Below are positions 8,412-13,541 of a stretch of 13,541 nucleotides of DNA, piece after piece. Origin of the DNA: Parachlamydiaceae bacterium (GTDB taxonomy: Bacteria; Chlamydiota; Chlamydiia; Chlamydiales; Parachlamydiaceae); contig JAUXSJ010000316.1 in assembly GCA_030679615.1 (NCBI GenBank), forward strand, positions 1 to 13,541, written 5' to 3'. The stretch's first letter is position 1. The number at the start of each line of letters is the position of its first letter. The notes under the pieces were generated by a model, which was given only the letters and a program-made list of their open reading frames with translations, was not told the origin of the DNA and ran no database searches. A program made the translations under genes and the position numbers.

Positions 8412-8885
8412 TTAACGATAAAGCCATTTTTGACGAGCGAAATTTAAAAGAATTTCATATGAGGGGATTTCAGAAAAAAAAGAAAAATCATTACAGTGAG
8501 AGTTAAACCAACCCACTAAAGATAAAGAATGGTTAACAGCACCAATGCAGCAAGCTCCAACAAACTGATTGTATCCAACTATTTGCCTAAAGACTTTAGG
8601 GTTAATCTCAACCGATTTACATTCAATGAGTAACAGTGGAAACAATGCATATTTAGGATGAAGGTCTTTCGCAAAAACAATTAAATCTGCCCTTCTCCTG
8701 GGAATTGATTTCATTCCAATTAAATGAGGTAAGTGAGACAAAGAAACTTCTAAACCGATTTGACCTTGAGGATATCCTAGATCATCGATAAGTTTTTTAA
8801 TTAAGTTTTGTCGGATATTTTCTTCAGGTAAATCAGCCACCCAAATCTTGCGTATAGGACAGAAAAGTGATTTAGATGGCTTCAT
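8412..8885 (-). CDS. Stand-alone HSDR_N-type protein (PD-(D/E)XK nuclease-like domain)
   Basis: The 157-residue product resembles the type I restriction enzyme R protein N-terminal domain family (HSDR_N_2), which occurs as a short free-standing protein in many bacteria. Matching elements are an opening PxRKxWV.(D)LPEExIRQ block (residues 10-26), a conserved LGYP (36-39), Asp67 in RRADLIVF, the Glu88-x-Lys90 pair in LLLIECKS, and Q101-x-x-x-Y105. These are the expected PD-(D/E)XK core residues, so the fold and perhaps metal binding are kept; nuclease activity is inferred, not shown. No helicase or translocase domain and no hsdM or hsdS gene lies nearby, so it is not a restriction system as it stands. 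Its ATG begins 3 bases after the hpf stop codon and has no good ribosome binding site of its own, suggesting translational coupling to hpf. Confidence 0.8.
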   Translation of the reverse strand: MKPSKSLFCPIRKIWVADLPEENIRQNLIKKLIDDLGYPQGQIGLEVSLSHLPHLIGMKSIPRRRADLIVFAKDLHPKYALFPLLLIECKSVEINPKVFRQIVGYNQFVGACCIGAVNHSLSLVGWFNSHCNDFSFFSEIPSYEILLNFARQKWLYR

Positions 8886-8888
8886 AAT

Positions 8889-9515
8889 TTAACATGTAGG
8901 TTCAATAATACCATAATTACCGTCTTCTCGACGATAAATAACTTTCAGTTTTTGATTTTCTGTTTTAAATAACATAAAGTGATCTTTGGAAAGATCCATT
9001 TTCAAAATAGCTTCTTCTGTGGTTAAAGTTTTCAGAGAAAGAGTATCTTGTTCAACAACTTGATGAGTTGATTTGCGATGGTTTAATTGAAAGTTGTCCA
9101 CTTCTTCTTCATTAAAATCATATTCATCATCAAAAGAACTTGGAATCACGTCTACAGTTATGTCTTCAACCACATAATTTCGAGAATGATGATCTTGAAT
9201 TTTTGATTTATAACGAAGAATTTGAGCCTCTAATTTAGCTACAGCTTTATTTATGGATTCATACATATCTAAAGATGACGCATGGCTTTTAATTCTCAAT
9301 TGACCAGCATGAAGAATAATTTCAGCAGTATGGATTAATTTTTGATTATTTAATACAACATTGACTTCGATGATTCGATTTAAGAATTTTTCAATTTTTG
9401 ACACTTTATCAATCGCATAATCTTTCATTGCATCTGTCACTTCTAAGTGACGTCCTTTTACGTTGACAATATATTCAGCATCAATAAATTCTAGAGCTTT
9501 TTCTTTGCGATTCAT
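8889..9515 (-). CDS. hpf: Ribosome hibernation promoting factor, long form
   Basis: This is a long-type HPF/RaiA protein of 208 residues. The N-terminal S30AE domain (about residues 15-112) has the expected KGRHLEVTDAMKDYAIDKVSKIEKF opening and the LDMYESINKAVAKLEAQI helix; in this family it sits in the decoding region of the 30S subunit. An acidic linker (about 116-155) leads to the C-terminal dimerisation domain, about 160-205, containing TTEEAILKMDLSKDHFMLF and YRREDGNYGIIEP, which lets long HPFs join two ribosomes into an inactive 100S dimer. I chose ATG 9513-9515 because GAGG lies 6 bases upstream; an in-frame TTG at 9525-9527 overlaps that same site and would only add four residues. It is the first gene of a minus-strand cluster behind a good promoter. 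In chlamydiae such a factor would suit the non-replicating stage, which is inference. Confidence 0.93.
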   Translation of the reverse strand: MNRKEKALEFIDAEYIVNVKGRHLEVTDAMKDYAIDKVSKIEKFLNRIIEVNVVLNNQKLIHTAEIILHAGQLRIKSHASSLDMYESINKAVAKLEAQILRYKSKIQDHHSRNYVVEDITVDVIPSSFDDEYDFNEEEVDNFQLNHRKSTHQVVEQDTLSLKTLTTEEAILKMDLSKDHFMLFKTENQKLKVIYRREDGNYGIIEPTC

Positions 9516-9580
9516 ATTATACCTCAAGAGTTACGTTAACAAAATTTGGTTGATAAGGAGTTGTCTATTACCATAATTTT

Positions 9581-9609
9581 ATTATAACATTTGACTAATT
9601 GAAGGTGAA
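9581..9609 (-). promoter_or_regulatory. Extended -10 promoter for hpf cluster
   Basis: On the minus strand a perfect TATAAT (complement of 9581-9586) is preceded by TG and one base (extended -10), and by TTCACC (complement of 9604-9609; 4 of 6 matches to TTGACA) with a 17-base spacer. Transcription would start near 9574, giving a leader of about 60 bases before the hpf ATG. It lies in the gap between tRNA-Arg and hpf, so hpf need not depend on read-through from the tRNA. Confidence 0.65.
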
Positions 9610-9640
9610 AAGAAATTATTATAAGATTTTTTAAAGAATT

Positions 9641-9713
9641 TGCACCGAAGAGGGCTCGAACCTCTAACCACCCGGTTCGAAGCCGGGTACTCTATCCATT
9701 GAGCTATCGGTGC
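9641..9713 (-). tRNA. tRNA-Arg (anticodon TCG)
   Basis: The 73-base minus-strand gene folds as a full cloverleaf: acceptor GCACCGA/TCGGTGC with discriminator A, D stem GCTC/GAGT, anticodon stem CCCGG/CCGGG around loop CTTCGAA, and T stem AGAGG/CCTCT with loop TTCGAGC. The anticodon at 34-36 is TCG, reading CGA and, with wobble, other CGN codons. CCA is not encoded. It diverges from recO, with only about 36-45 bases between them. Confidence 0.95.
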
Positions 9714-9758
9714 AAAAAATGAGCTATTAATTCTTTTCCGTAGGATAACTTGGAGAAG

Positions 9759-10490
9759 ATGGAATTTAATATACGAAAAGCATACAATAGTGTCAATATG
9801 TCTTATTCATTTCAAAAAACTGAAGGAATTATTTTACACCAAATTCCTTTTCAAAATTACGACAATATCCTGACTCTTTTTACTCAAGACGCTGGAATTA
9901 TAAAAATTTTAGATAAAGGTGGTCGAAGTAAGAGAAAGGGGTCTTTAGGTATCAGTTTACCTTTGACTAAGGTTGAGGTCGTTTATATTGAAAAAAAGAG
10001 CGAAATTTTTTCGTGTAAGGAAATTTATTTACTCGATTCGTATCATTTTCTAAGAAATGAACTTGCTCATATCGCTGTAGGTTGTGATTTATTAAAAACA
10101 ATACAAGTTTCACAATTTTTAAATAAACCAGCTACATCTTTGTATCAACTATTGAGTACTTACATTAATCACATACCAACGATATCTAATCCTTGGATTT
10201 TATCTGCGAGTTTTAAACTAAAACTTCTTAGACACGATGGGTTATCACCTTTCCCCCTTATTTGCAGTCAATGCCAATCTTCTATTTTCGATGCTGCTTT
10301 CAATATAGATTCAAATTGGATTTGTTGCCTTCCCTTACTATTGCAGGGGACTACTTGGAGTCAAGAAGAGATTGTTTTACTTTATCAATTAGCGTTATGT
10401 CAAAATTTTAAGGAATTATCAAGTTATTCCATCACGCCAGAATTTCAACAAAAAGTTACAATATTTTTTGATAACTGTTTGAGAAGCTAA
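9759..10490 (+). CDS. recO: DNA repair protein RecO
   Basis: RecO binds single-stranded DNA and SSB and, with RecR, loads RecA at gaps in the RecF(O)R recombination pathway. The N-terminal OB-fold is recognisable from KTEGIILHQIPFQNYDNILT through FTQDAGIIKILDKGGRSKRK, followed by the helical domain with FLRNELAHIAVGCDLLKTI. A C-terminal CSQC motif with a later CC pair is a partial version of the zinc site seen in many RecO proteins. Length (243 residues from this start) is normal. The start is uncertain: an in-frame TTG at 9750 overlaps the GGAG site and is unlikely; ATG 9759 has GGAG only 3 bases away; ATG 9798 has no ribosome binding site but would give the usual short lead before EGIIL. 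Any promoter must overlap the divergent tRNA-Arg region; I could not place one. Confidence 0.88.
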   Translation: MEFNIRKAYNSVNMSYSFQKTEGIILHQIPFQNYDNILTLFTQDAGIIKILDKGGRSKRKGSLGISLPLTKVEVVYIEKKSEIFSCKEIYLLDSYHFLRNELAHIAVGCDLLKTIQVSQFLNKPATSLYQLLSTYINHIPTISNPWILSASFKLKLLRHDGLSPFPLICSQCQSSIFDAAFNIDSNWICCLPLLLQGTTWSQEEIVLLYQLALCQNFKELSSYSITPEFQQKVTIFFDNCLRS

Positions 10491-10498
10491 TTTTTCAA

Positions 10499-10527
10499 TT
10501 GCTTACTTACGAAGAAAATGCTATTCT
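10499..10527 (+). promoter_or_regulatory. Possible promoter for tRNA-Leu
   Basis: TTGCTT (10499-10504) and TATTCT (10522-10527) are 17 bases apart and would start transcription about 9 bases before the tRNA. Both hexamers are weak matches (3 of 6 and 4 of 6). An alternative -10, CATAAT at 10533-10538, would place the start inside the tRNA and is less likely. Confidence 0.35.
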
Positions 10528-10542
10528 TTTCACATAATCTTA

Positions 10543-10625
10543 GCGAAAGTGGCGGAATGGTATACGCGCTACCTTGAGGTGGTAGTGAGGTTTTCCTCGT
10601 AGGGGTTCAAGTCCCCTCTTTCGCA
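10543..10625 (+). tRNA. tRNA-Leu (anticodon GAG)
   Basis: The 83-base gene has acceptor GCGAAAG/CTTTCGC with discriminator A, anticodon stem CTACC/GGTAG around loop TTGAGGT (anticodon GAG, reading CTC and CTT), a long class II variable arm (TGAGG, TTTT, CCTC) and T stem AGGGG/CCCCT with loop TTCAAGT. CCA is not encoded. The downstream RMD1-family gene begins 24 bases after it and may share its transcript. Confidence 0.95.
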
Positions 10626-10649
10626 TCCATACATAAATCCGGGGATCTT

Positions 10650-11441
10650 ATGGATTGCCGAGCCTATTGCACTGCTTCAGCCTATCATATAAAGCAAATA
10701 TATGATTATTTTAAAAACCTGGATTTAAATCCAGTTCTATATCGTGATGTCGTCCATTTACCTGTTCAAAACAGCTCTGTTGGAGACATTTTCTTTTTTT
10801 CTTACGGTGCTGCCGTTTTTTGGGGATTAACTGAAATCGAGGAAAAAGAATTTCTTTCTAAAATAAAAAAATTTGAAGAAACTCATTTAGATCAATGGGA
10901 TACAGATTTATTTACATATGTTTATGGAGAAACGCCAAAGATTGTTGATGATGAAATTATTTTACCTAATCGAGAAGTGGTTACAAAATTAGCGGTTTCT
11001 CACGGATTAGCTCAATCAGTAAAGTTAGGTACATTTGAAAATGCTATTCGTAAATCATTTAATCATACCAAGCATATCCCTAATGATTTAGCAAGTCATG
11101 GTAGAATCGGTCTTTCTAGAAAAGAAATTCGACGAAAAATGGGTGAGTTATTTATAGAAAGAAGTTCAGTTAATTTGCATGTGGACGTGTTAGACACGCC
11201 TGAATTTTTTTGGGAATATTGCGAATTAGAACCCTTGTATTCCATGACAGCAAATTATTTGGATGTTGAAACTCGGGTTGAAGTATTGAATCAACGTTTA
11301 GATGTTATGCATGAATTATTTGATATGCTTGGCACAGAATTGCATCACCAACACTCAAGTCGTTTAGAATGGACGATTATTATTCTTATTGTAACAGAGG
11401 TCATTTTGACGTTATTACGGGATGTTTTTAGAGTTATTTGA
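10650..11441 (+). CDS. RMD1/YagE family (DUF155, COG1723) membrane-anchored protein
   Basis: The 263-residue product matches the DUF155 family, which includes yeast Rmd1 and human RMND1 (a mitochondrial inner-membrane protein needed for mitochondrial translation). The bacterial function is not established. Family blocks are FFFSYGAAVFWGL (about 48-60), SHGLAQSVKLGTFE (117-130), LSRKEIRRKMGELFIERSSVNL (155-176), the LDTPEFFWEYCELEPLY block (181-197) and VEVLNQRLDVMHELFDML (210-227). A single membrane helix, LEWTIIILIVTEVILTLL (about 239-256), ends the protein, so the soluble domain would be tail-anchored. ATG 10650 has GGGGA a few bases upstream. I recall a YagE-family gene near recO in Chlamydia trachomatis too, which would make this neighbourhood conserved; that is from memory. 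It is likely to be co-transcribed with tRNA-Leu and ends before a repeat carrying a terminator-like hairpin. Confidence 0.88.
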   Translation: MDCRAYCTASAYHIKQIYDYFKNLDLNPVLYRDVVHLPVQNSSVGDIFFFSYGAAVFWGLTEIEEKEFLSKIKKFEETHLDQWDTDLFTYVYGETPKIVDDEIILPNREVVTKLAVSHGLAQSVKLGTFENAIRKSFNHTKHIPNDLASHGRIGLSRKEIRRKMGELFIERSSVNLHVDVLDTPEFFWEYCELEPLYSMTANYLDVETRVEVLNQRLDVMHELFDMLGTELHHQHSSRLEWTIIILIVTEVILTLLRDVFRVI

Positions 11442-11478
11442 ATCCAAGCATTAGACAGATCTTTTCCTAGATTTGTAG

Positions 11479-11506
11479 CCTAGACTTTAGTCTGGGCTTG
11501 TTTTTT
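11479..11506 (+). terminator. Probable intrinsic terminator of RMD1-family gene
   Basis: In the left arm of the repeat, CCTAGAC and GTCTGGG form a 7-bp stem (one G-T wobble) with loop TTTA, then CTTG and six T residues, 38 bases after the stop codon of the plus-strand gene. Confidence 0.55.
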
Positions 11507-11607
11507 CAGGCTTTAGCCTGCAAGTCCCGCTACTCTAATAAATAAAAAAAATTCTTTATAGAATTTTTTATGATAAATCTTACCGGGACTTGCAGGCTAA
11601 AGCCTGC

Positions 11608-11634
11608 AAAAACGAGCCCAGACTAAAGTCTAGG
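11608..11634 (-). terminator. Probable intrinsic terminator of murJ
   Basis: The mirror-image arm gives the same 7-bp stem and TTTA loop on the minus strand, followed by CTCG and five T residues. It lies about 90 bases beyond the murJ stop. Together the two arms would act as a bidirectional terminator between convergent genes. Confidence 0.5.
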
Positions 11635-11724
11635 CTACAAAATAGTTGTGAAGCGCGTCAGCAAGCCATTACAGTTGAACACATCTTTTTACAGTATGAT
11701 GAATGCATTGAAGCTTAAAAAAGG

Positions 11725-13302
11725 TTAAGTTTCAGCATTGATGGGTTTTTTTACTGCATTTATGATCAGGATACCCAATAAAAATATACCGCCAAAAATT
11801 GCTGTAAGAATAGTCAGAGAAAGAATTTTTTCCAGCGGTGAAGCGGAAAATATTAATTCTGGATTTAACACAGAGTAATGTTTTTGGAACAAACGAAAAA
11901 CATAAGTTCCTATAGTTGCAGTGACTGTAACCAAAAAATAAAACACTCCTTGTTGAATATTTTGTTTTGAAGCAAGACGAAAATCTTTCTTATTTAAATA
12001 ATTCATTAAAAATAACAAATTAACCCATGCGCTAATACTTGTTGCAAGAGCGACACTCGTTGCTCCCCATTCAAAATGAAATACAAAGAGGGTATTTAAA
12101 AAAATATTAATTCCTAGATTCATAAAAGATGCAAGAGTAGTCATTTTAAAATGACTTTGTGCGTAAAAAACCGGAACTAATATAAGAATAAGAGCACATG
12201 GAATTAATCCAAAATTATAAGCCCATAAACAGTACGTTGTTCCCACAAGTGATTCAATGTCAAAGTCGCCTCGAGCATAAATCAAACCAATAATTATATC
12301 TCCTAATACTAATAGAATAGCTGCTAATGGAAGTATAAAAACAAAAGTTTTTTGAAAGGCATACTGCAATAAAGGAATTGATTCTGCTTTGCGATTATTT
12401 TTTAAAGCTCGTGAGAGGGGAGGTAAGAGTGCTCCAGATAATGCAATTCCAAATAAAGCTAAGGGTAATTGTTGAATTCTCATAGCATACCATAAAAAAG
12501 CTGGCCCTTCTTCATTTGCATGCCAAGCAAAAATTGGATCAATTGCATTATTAATTTGAGAGGCGGATATTCCAAGGATTCCCAGAAATAATGGAGTAAG
12601 TAATTGTTTTAAATCAGGCGAACGTAAGTGAATATTTTTAAAGAATTGAACTGAAATATTTTTTTTTAGAATAGACCAAATTTGAGGAAAAGTAAATAGC
12701 CATTGGAATAGGCATGCTAAAACAACAACTCCAGATAGCCAAATCATAGCTTGGTCAGACGGCATTGATTGAAGGTTTAATACAGATATAATCCATATGA
12801 GATTAAAGGCCACCGGCGCAAAACTGGGAATAAAGTAATGTTTTTCGCATTGTAATAATGAGGCGTTTAATCCAAATAAACAAATAAATAAAAGGCTCGG
12901 AAGCATTATAATAGTTAAGGTGATTACTTCATTGTATGAAGAGTCAAATAATTGATAATATAAAGCGCCGTAAAGCAAGCCACATGATATTAGGATCGCT
13001 AACATTAAAAAGAAAGTGACACTAAGAATTAGATCTTTAAAGAAAGTAAACGCTCTTTGAGTGTTTTGAAGACGCAAATTTTCAAATTCAGGAATAAAAG
13101 CTGATTGCATAGCTCCTTCACCAAATAATCTTCTTAGTAAATGAGCAAACCGAAAAGCGATCATAAAAGCTGCAACAGACGGCTTGGTTCCAAATACATA
13201 AGCCATTGAAACGTCACGAACCATTCCCGAAATACGACTGAGCATTGTTCCGCAAAAAAAAGATTTTGCTGAGCGTTTGATGGTGTGGATCGTATCTGAC
13301 AT
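11725..13302 (-). CDS. murJ: Lipid II flippase MurJ (MviN)
   Basis: MurJ is a MOP-superfamily inner-membrane protein that moves lipid II across the membrane for peptidoglycan synthesis; in chlamydiae this serves the division-site ring. The 525-residue length is normal and the sequence shows about 14 hydrophobic helices. The family signature is clear: SRISGMVRDVSMAYVFG (residues 22-38) and FMIAFRFAHLLRRLFGEGAMQSAFIPEFE (46-74). The Arg residues at 23, 29 and 51 and Asp30 correspond to the charged cavity positions important in characterised MurJ proteins. The C-terminus ends in a short basic tail after the last helix. ATG 13300-13302 has only a weak purine stretch upstream, but the protein begins where MurJ normally does. 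It stands alone on the minus strand, converging on the RMD1-family gene, with palindromic repeats on both sides. Confidence 0.95.
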   Translation of the reverse strand: MSDTIHTIKRSAKSFFCGTMLSRISGMVRDVSMAYVFGTKPSVAAFMIAFRFAHLLRRLFGEGAMQSAFIPEFENLRLQNTQRAFTFFKDLILSVTFFLMLAILISCGLLYGALYYQLFDSSYNEVITLTIIMLPSLLFICLFGLNASLLQCEKHYFIPSFAPVAFNLIWIISVLNLQSMPSDQAMIWLSGVVVLACLFQWLFTFPQIWSILKKNISVQFFKNIHLRSPDLKQLLTPLFLGILGISASQINNAIDPIFAWHANEEGPAFLWYAMRIQQLPLALFGIALSGALLPPLSRALKNNRKAESIPLLQYAFQKTFVFILPLAAILLVLGDIIIGLIYARGDFDIESLVGTTYCLWAYNFGLIPCALILILVPVFYAQSHFKMTTLASFMNLGINIFLNTLFVFHFEWGATSVALATSISAWVNLLFLMNYLNKKDFRLASKQNIQQGVFYFLVTVTATIGTYVFRLFQKHYSVLNPELIFSASPLEKILSLTILTAIFGGIFLLGILIINAVKKPINAET

Positions 13303-13350
13303 GATATAGTTCTAATTAAGTTACTTAGATATTACTTGGTAGTAGATTTA

Positions 13351-13510
13351 TAGTCGATTAAATTTCAAATGATGCCTTTTTACAGCGTGAAAGCCTTAGG
13401 GATTGATCGATCGTAATTAACCCCATATTTCTAATATTGGGTTAGTTACGATCAATCAATCCTGAGAGCTTTGACGCTTAAAAATGCTTCATTTCAAATT
13501 TAATCGACTA
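13351..13510. mobile_element. Inverted-repeat element family 3 (MITE-like, TA-flanked)
   Basis: The arms, about 13351-13424 and 13437-13510, are reverse complements at roughly 85% by hand alignment, closing on a short AT-rich centre. The ends read TAGTCGATTAAATTT and AAATTTAATCGACTA, and each end is bordered by TA (13349-13350 and 13511-13512). Terminal inverted repeats plus TA duplication are typical of small non-autonomous elements moved by IS630/Tc1-mariner transposases; that assignment is inference, as no transposase is in the window. It lies 49 bases upstream of the murJ start, so it may separate or carry its promoter. Confidence 0.75.
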
Positions 13511-13512
13511 TA

Positions 13513-13541
13513 TAGTCGATTAAATTTGAAATGAAGCATTT
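13513..13541. mobile_element. Start of a second family 3 copy (cut by window end)
   Basis: Directly after the TA that ends the previous element, TAGTCGATTAAATTT begins again and continues to the end of the window. It matches the reverse complement of the preceding element's right end perfectly, making a 60-base perfect palindrome (13482-13541). Only the first 29 bases of this copy are visible. Confidence 0.6.

Larger units (their letters stand above)
11473..11640. repeat. Palindromic repeat family 1, complete copy B
   Basis: The arms 11473-11529 and 11584-11640 are reverse complements at 55 of 57 bases. The 54-base spacer has its own central palindrome, AAAAAATTCT-TTAT-AGAATTTTTT. Each arm contains two smaller palindromes (around CTTTAG cores), so it can fold either as one large hairpin or as several small ones. 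Its right arm is nearly identical to that of copy A at the window's left end. It fills the gap between the convergent RMD1-family gene and murJ. No coding potential or transposase was seen. Confidence 0.92.

Noticed and set aside
8412..8885. Type I restriction-modification system.
   Set aside because: Only an HSDR_N-like domain is present; there is no translocase, methyltransferase or specificity gene, and the neighbours are housekeeping genes.
9516..9527. TTG start adding four residues to hpf.
   Set aside because: The TTG overlaps the GAGG ribosome binding site that serves the ATG at 9515, so it cannot be the working start.
1..11640. CRISPR array suggested by repeated palindromic units.
   Set aside because: The repeats are two inverted-arm elements more than 11 kb apart, not evenly spaced direct repeats with spacers, and no cas gene is present.

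Overview
The window most likely comes from the chromosome of an environmental chlamydia (order Parachlamydiales; Protochlamydia- or Parachlamydia-like). The grounds are an AT-rich genome, a chlamydial-type set of conserved genes (recO close to a YagE/RMD1-family gene, a long ribosome hibernation factor, MurJ), tRNA genes without encoded CCA, and gene gaps filled with long palindromic repeats. One repeat carries a short reading frame beginning MGNR..RAF..QK that I recall from such genomes. This is recognition, not a database result.

Layout. Positions 1-265 hold the inner part and right arm of a palindromic repeat, ending beside the 3' end of a giant minus-strand gene. That gene fills 266 to about 7588-7663 and encodes roughly 2,440-2,465 residues of unknown function, probably a membrane-anchored all-helical protein. 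It is far poorer in G+C than its neighbours. Its 5' end is embedded in one arm of a second, unrelated inverted-repeat element (about 7580-7853). After about 130 bases with no gene comes a minus-strand cluster, transcribed from right to left: a long-form hibernation promoting factor, a stand-alone HSDR_N-type (PD-(D/E)XK-like) protein 3 bases downstream, and a 115-residue unknown. An extended -10 promoter precedes the cluster. Next are tRNA-Arg(TCG) on the minus strand and, diverging from it, recO; then tRNA-Leu(GAG) and an RMD1/YagE-family membrane protein on the plus strand. The RMD1 gene converges on murJ (minus strand). The gap between them holds a complete copy of the first repeat family, whose two arms each carry a hairpin plus T-run facing one of the genes. 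A third element family with TA-flanked ends lies upstream of murJ, and a second copy of it begins at the window's right edge.

The conserved genes (ribosome hibernation, RecFOR repair, lipid II flipping, tRNAs) are housekeeping and do not form one pathway. The unusual parts are the giant protein and the three palindrome families, one of which may supply the giant gene's start and leader and another its 3' end. I found no defence system, CRISPR array, phage or transposase gene.
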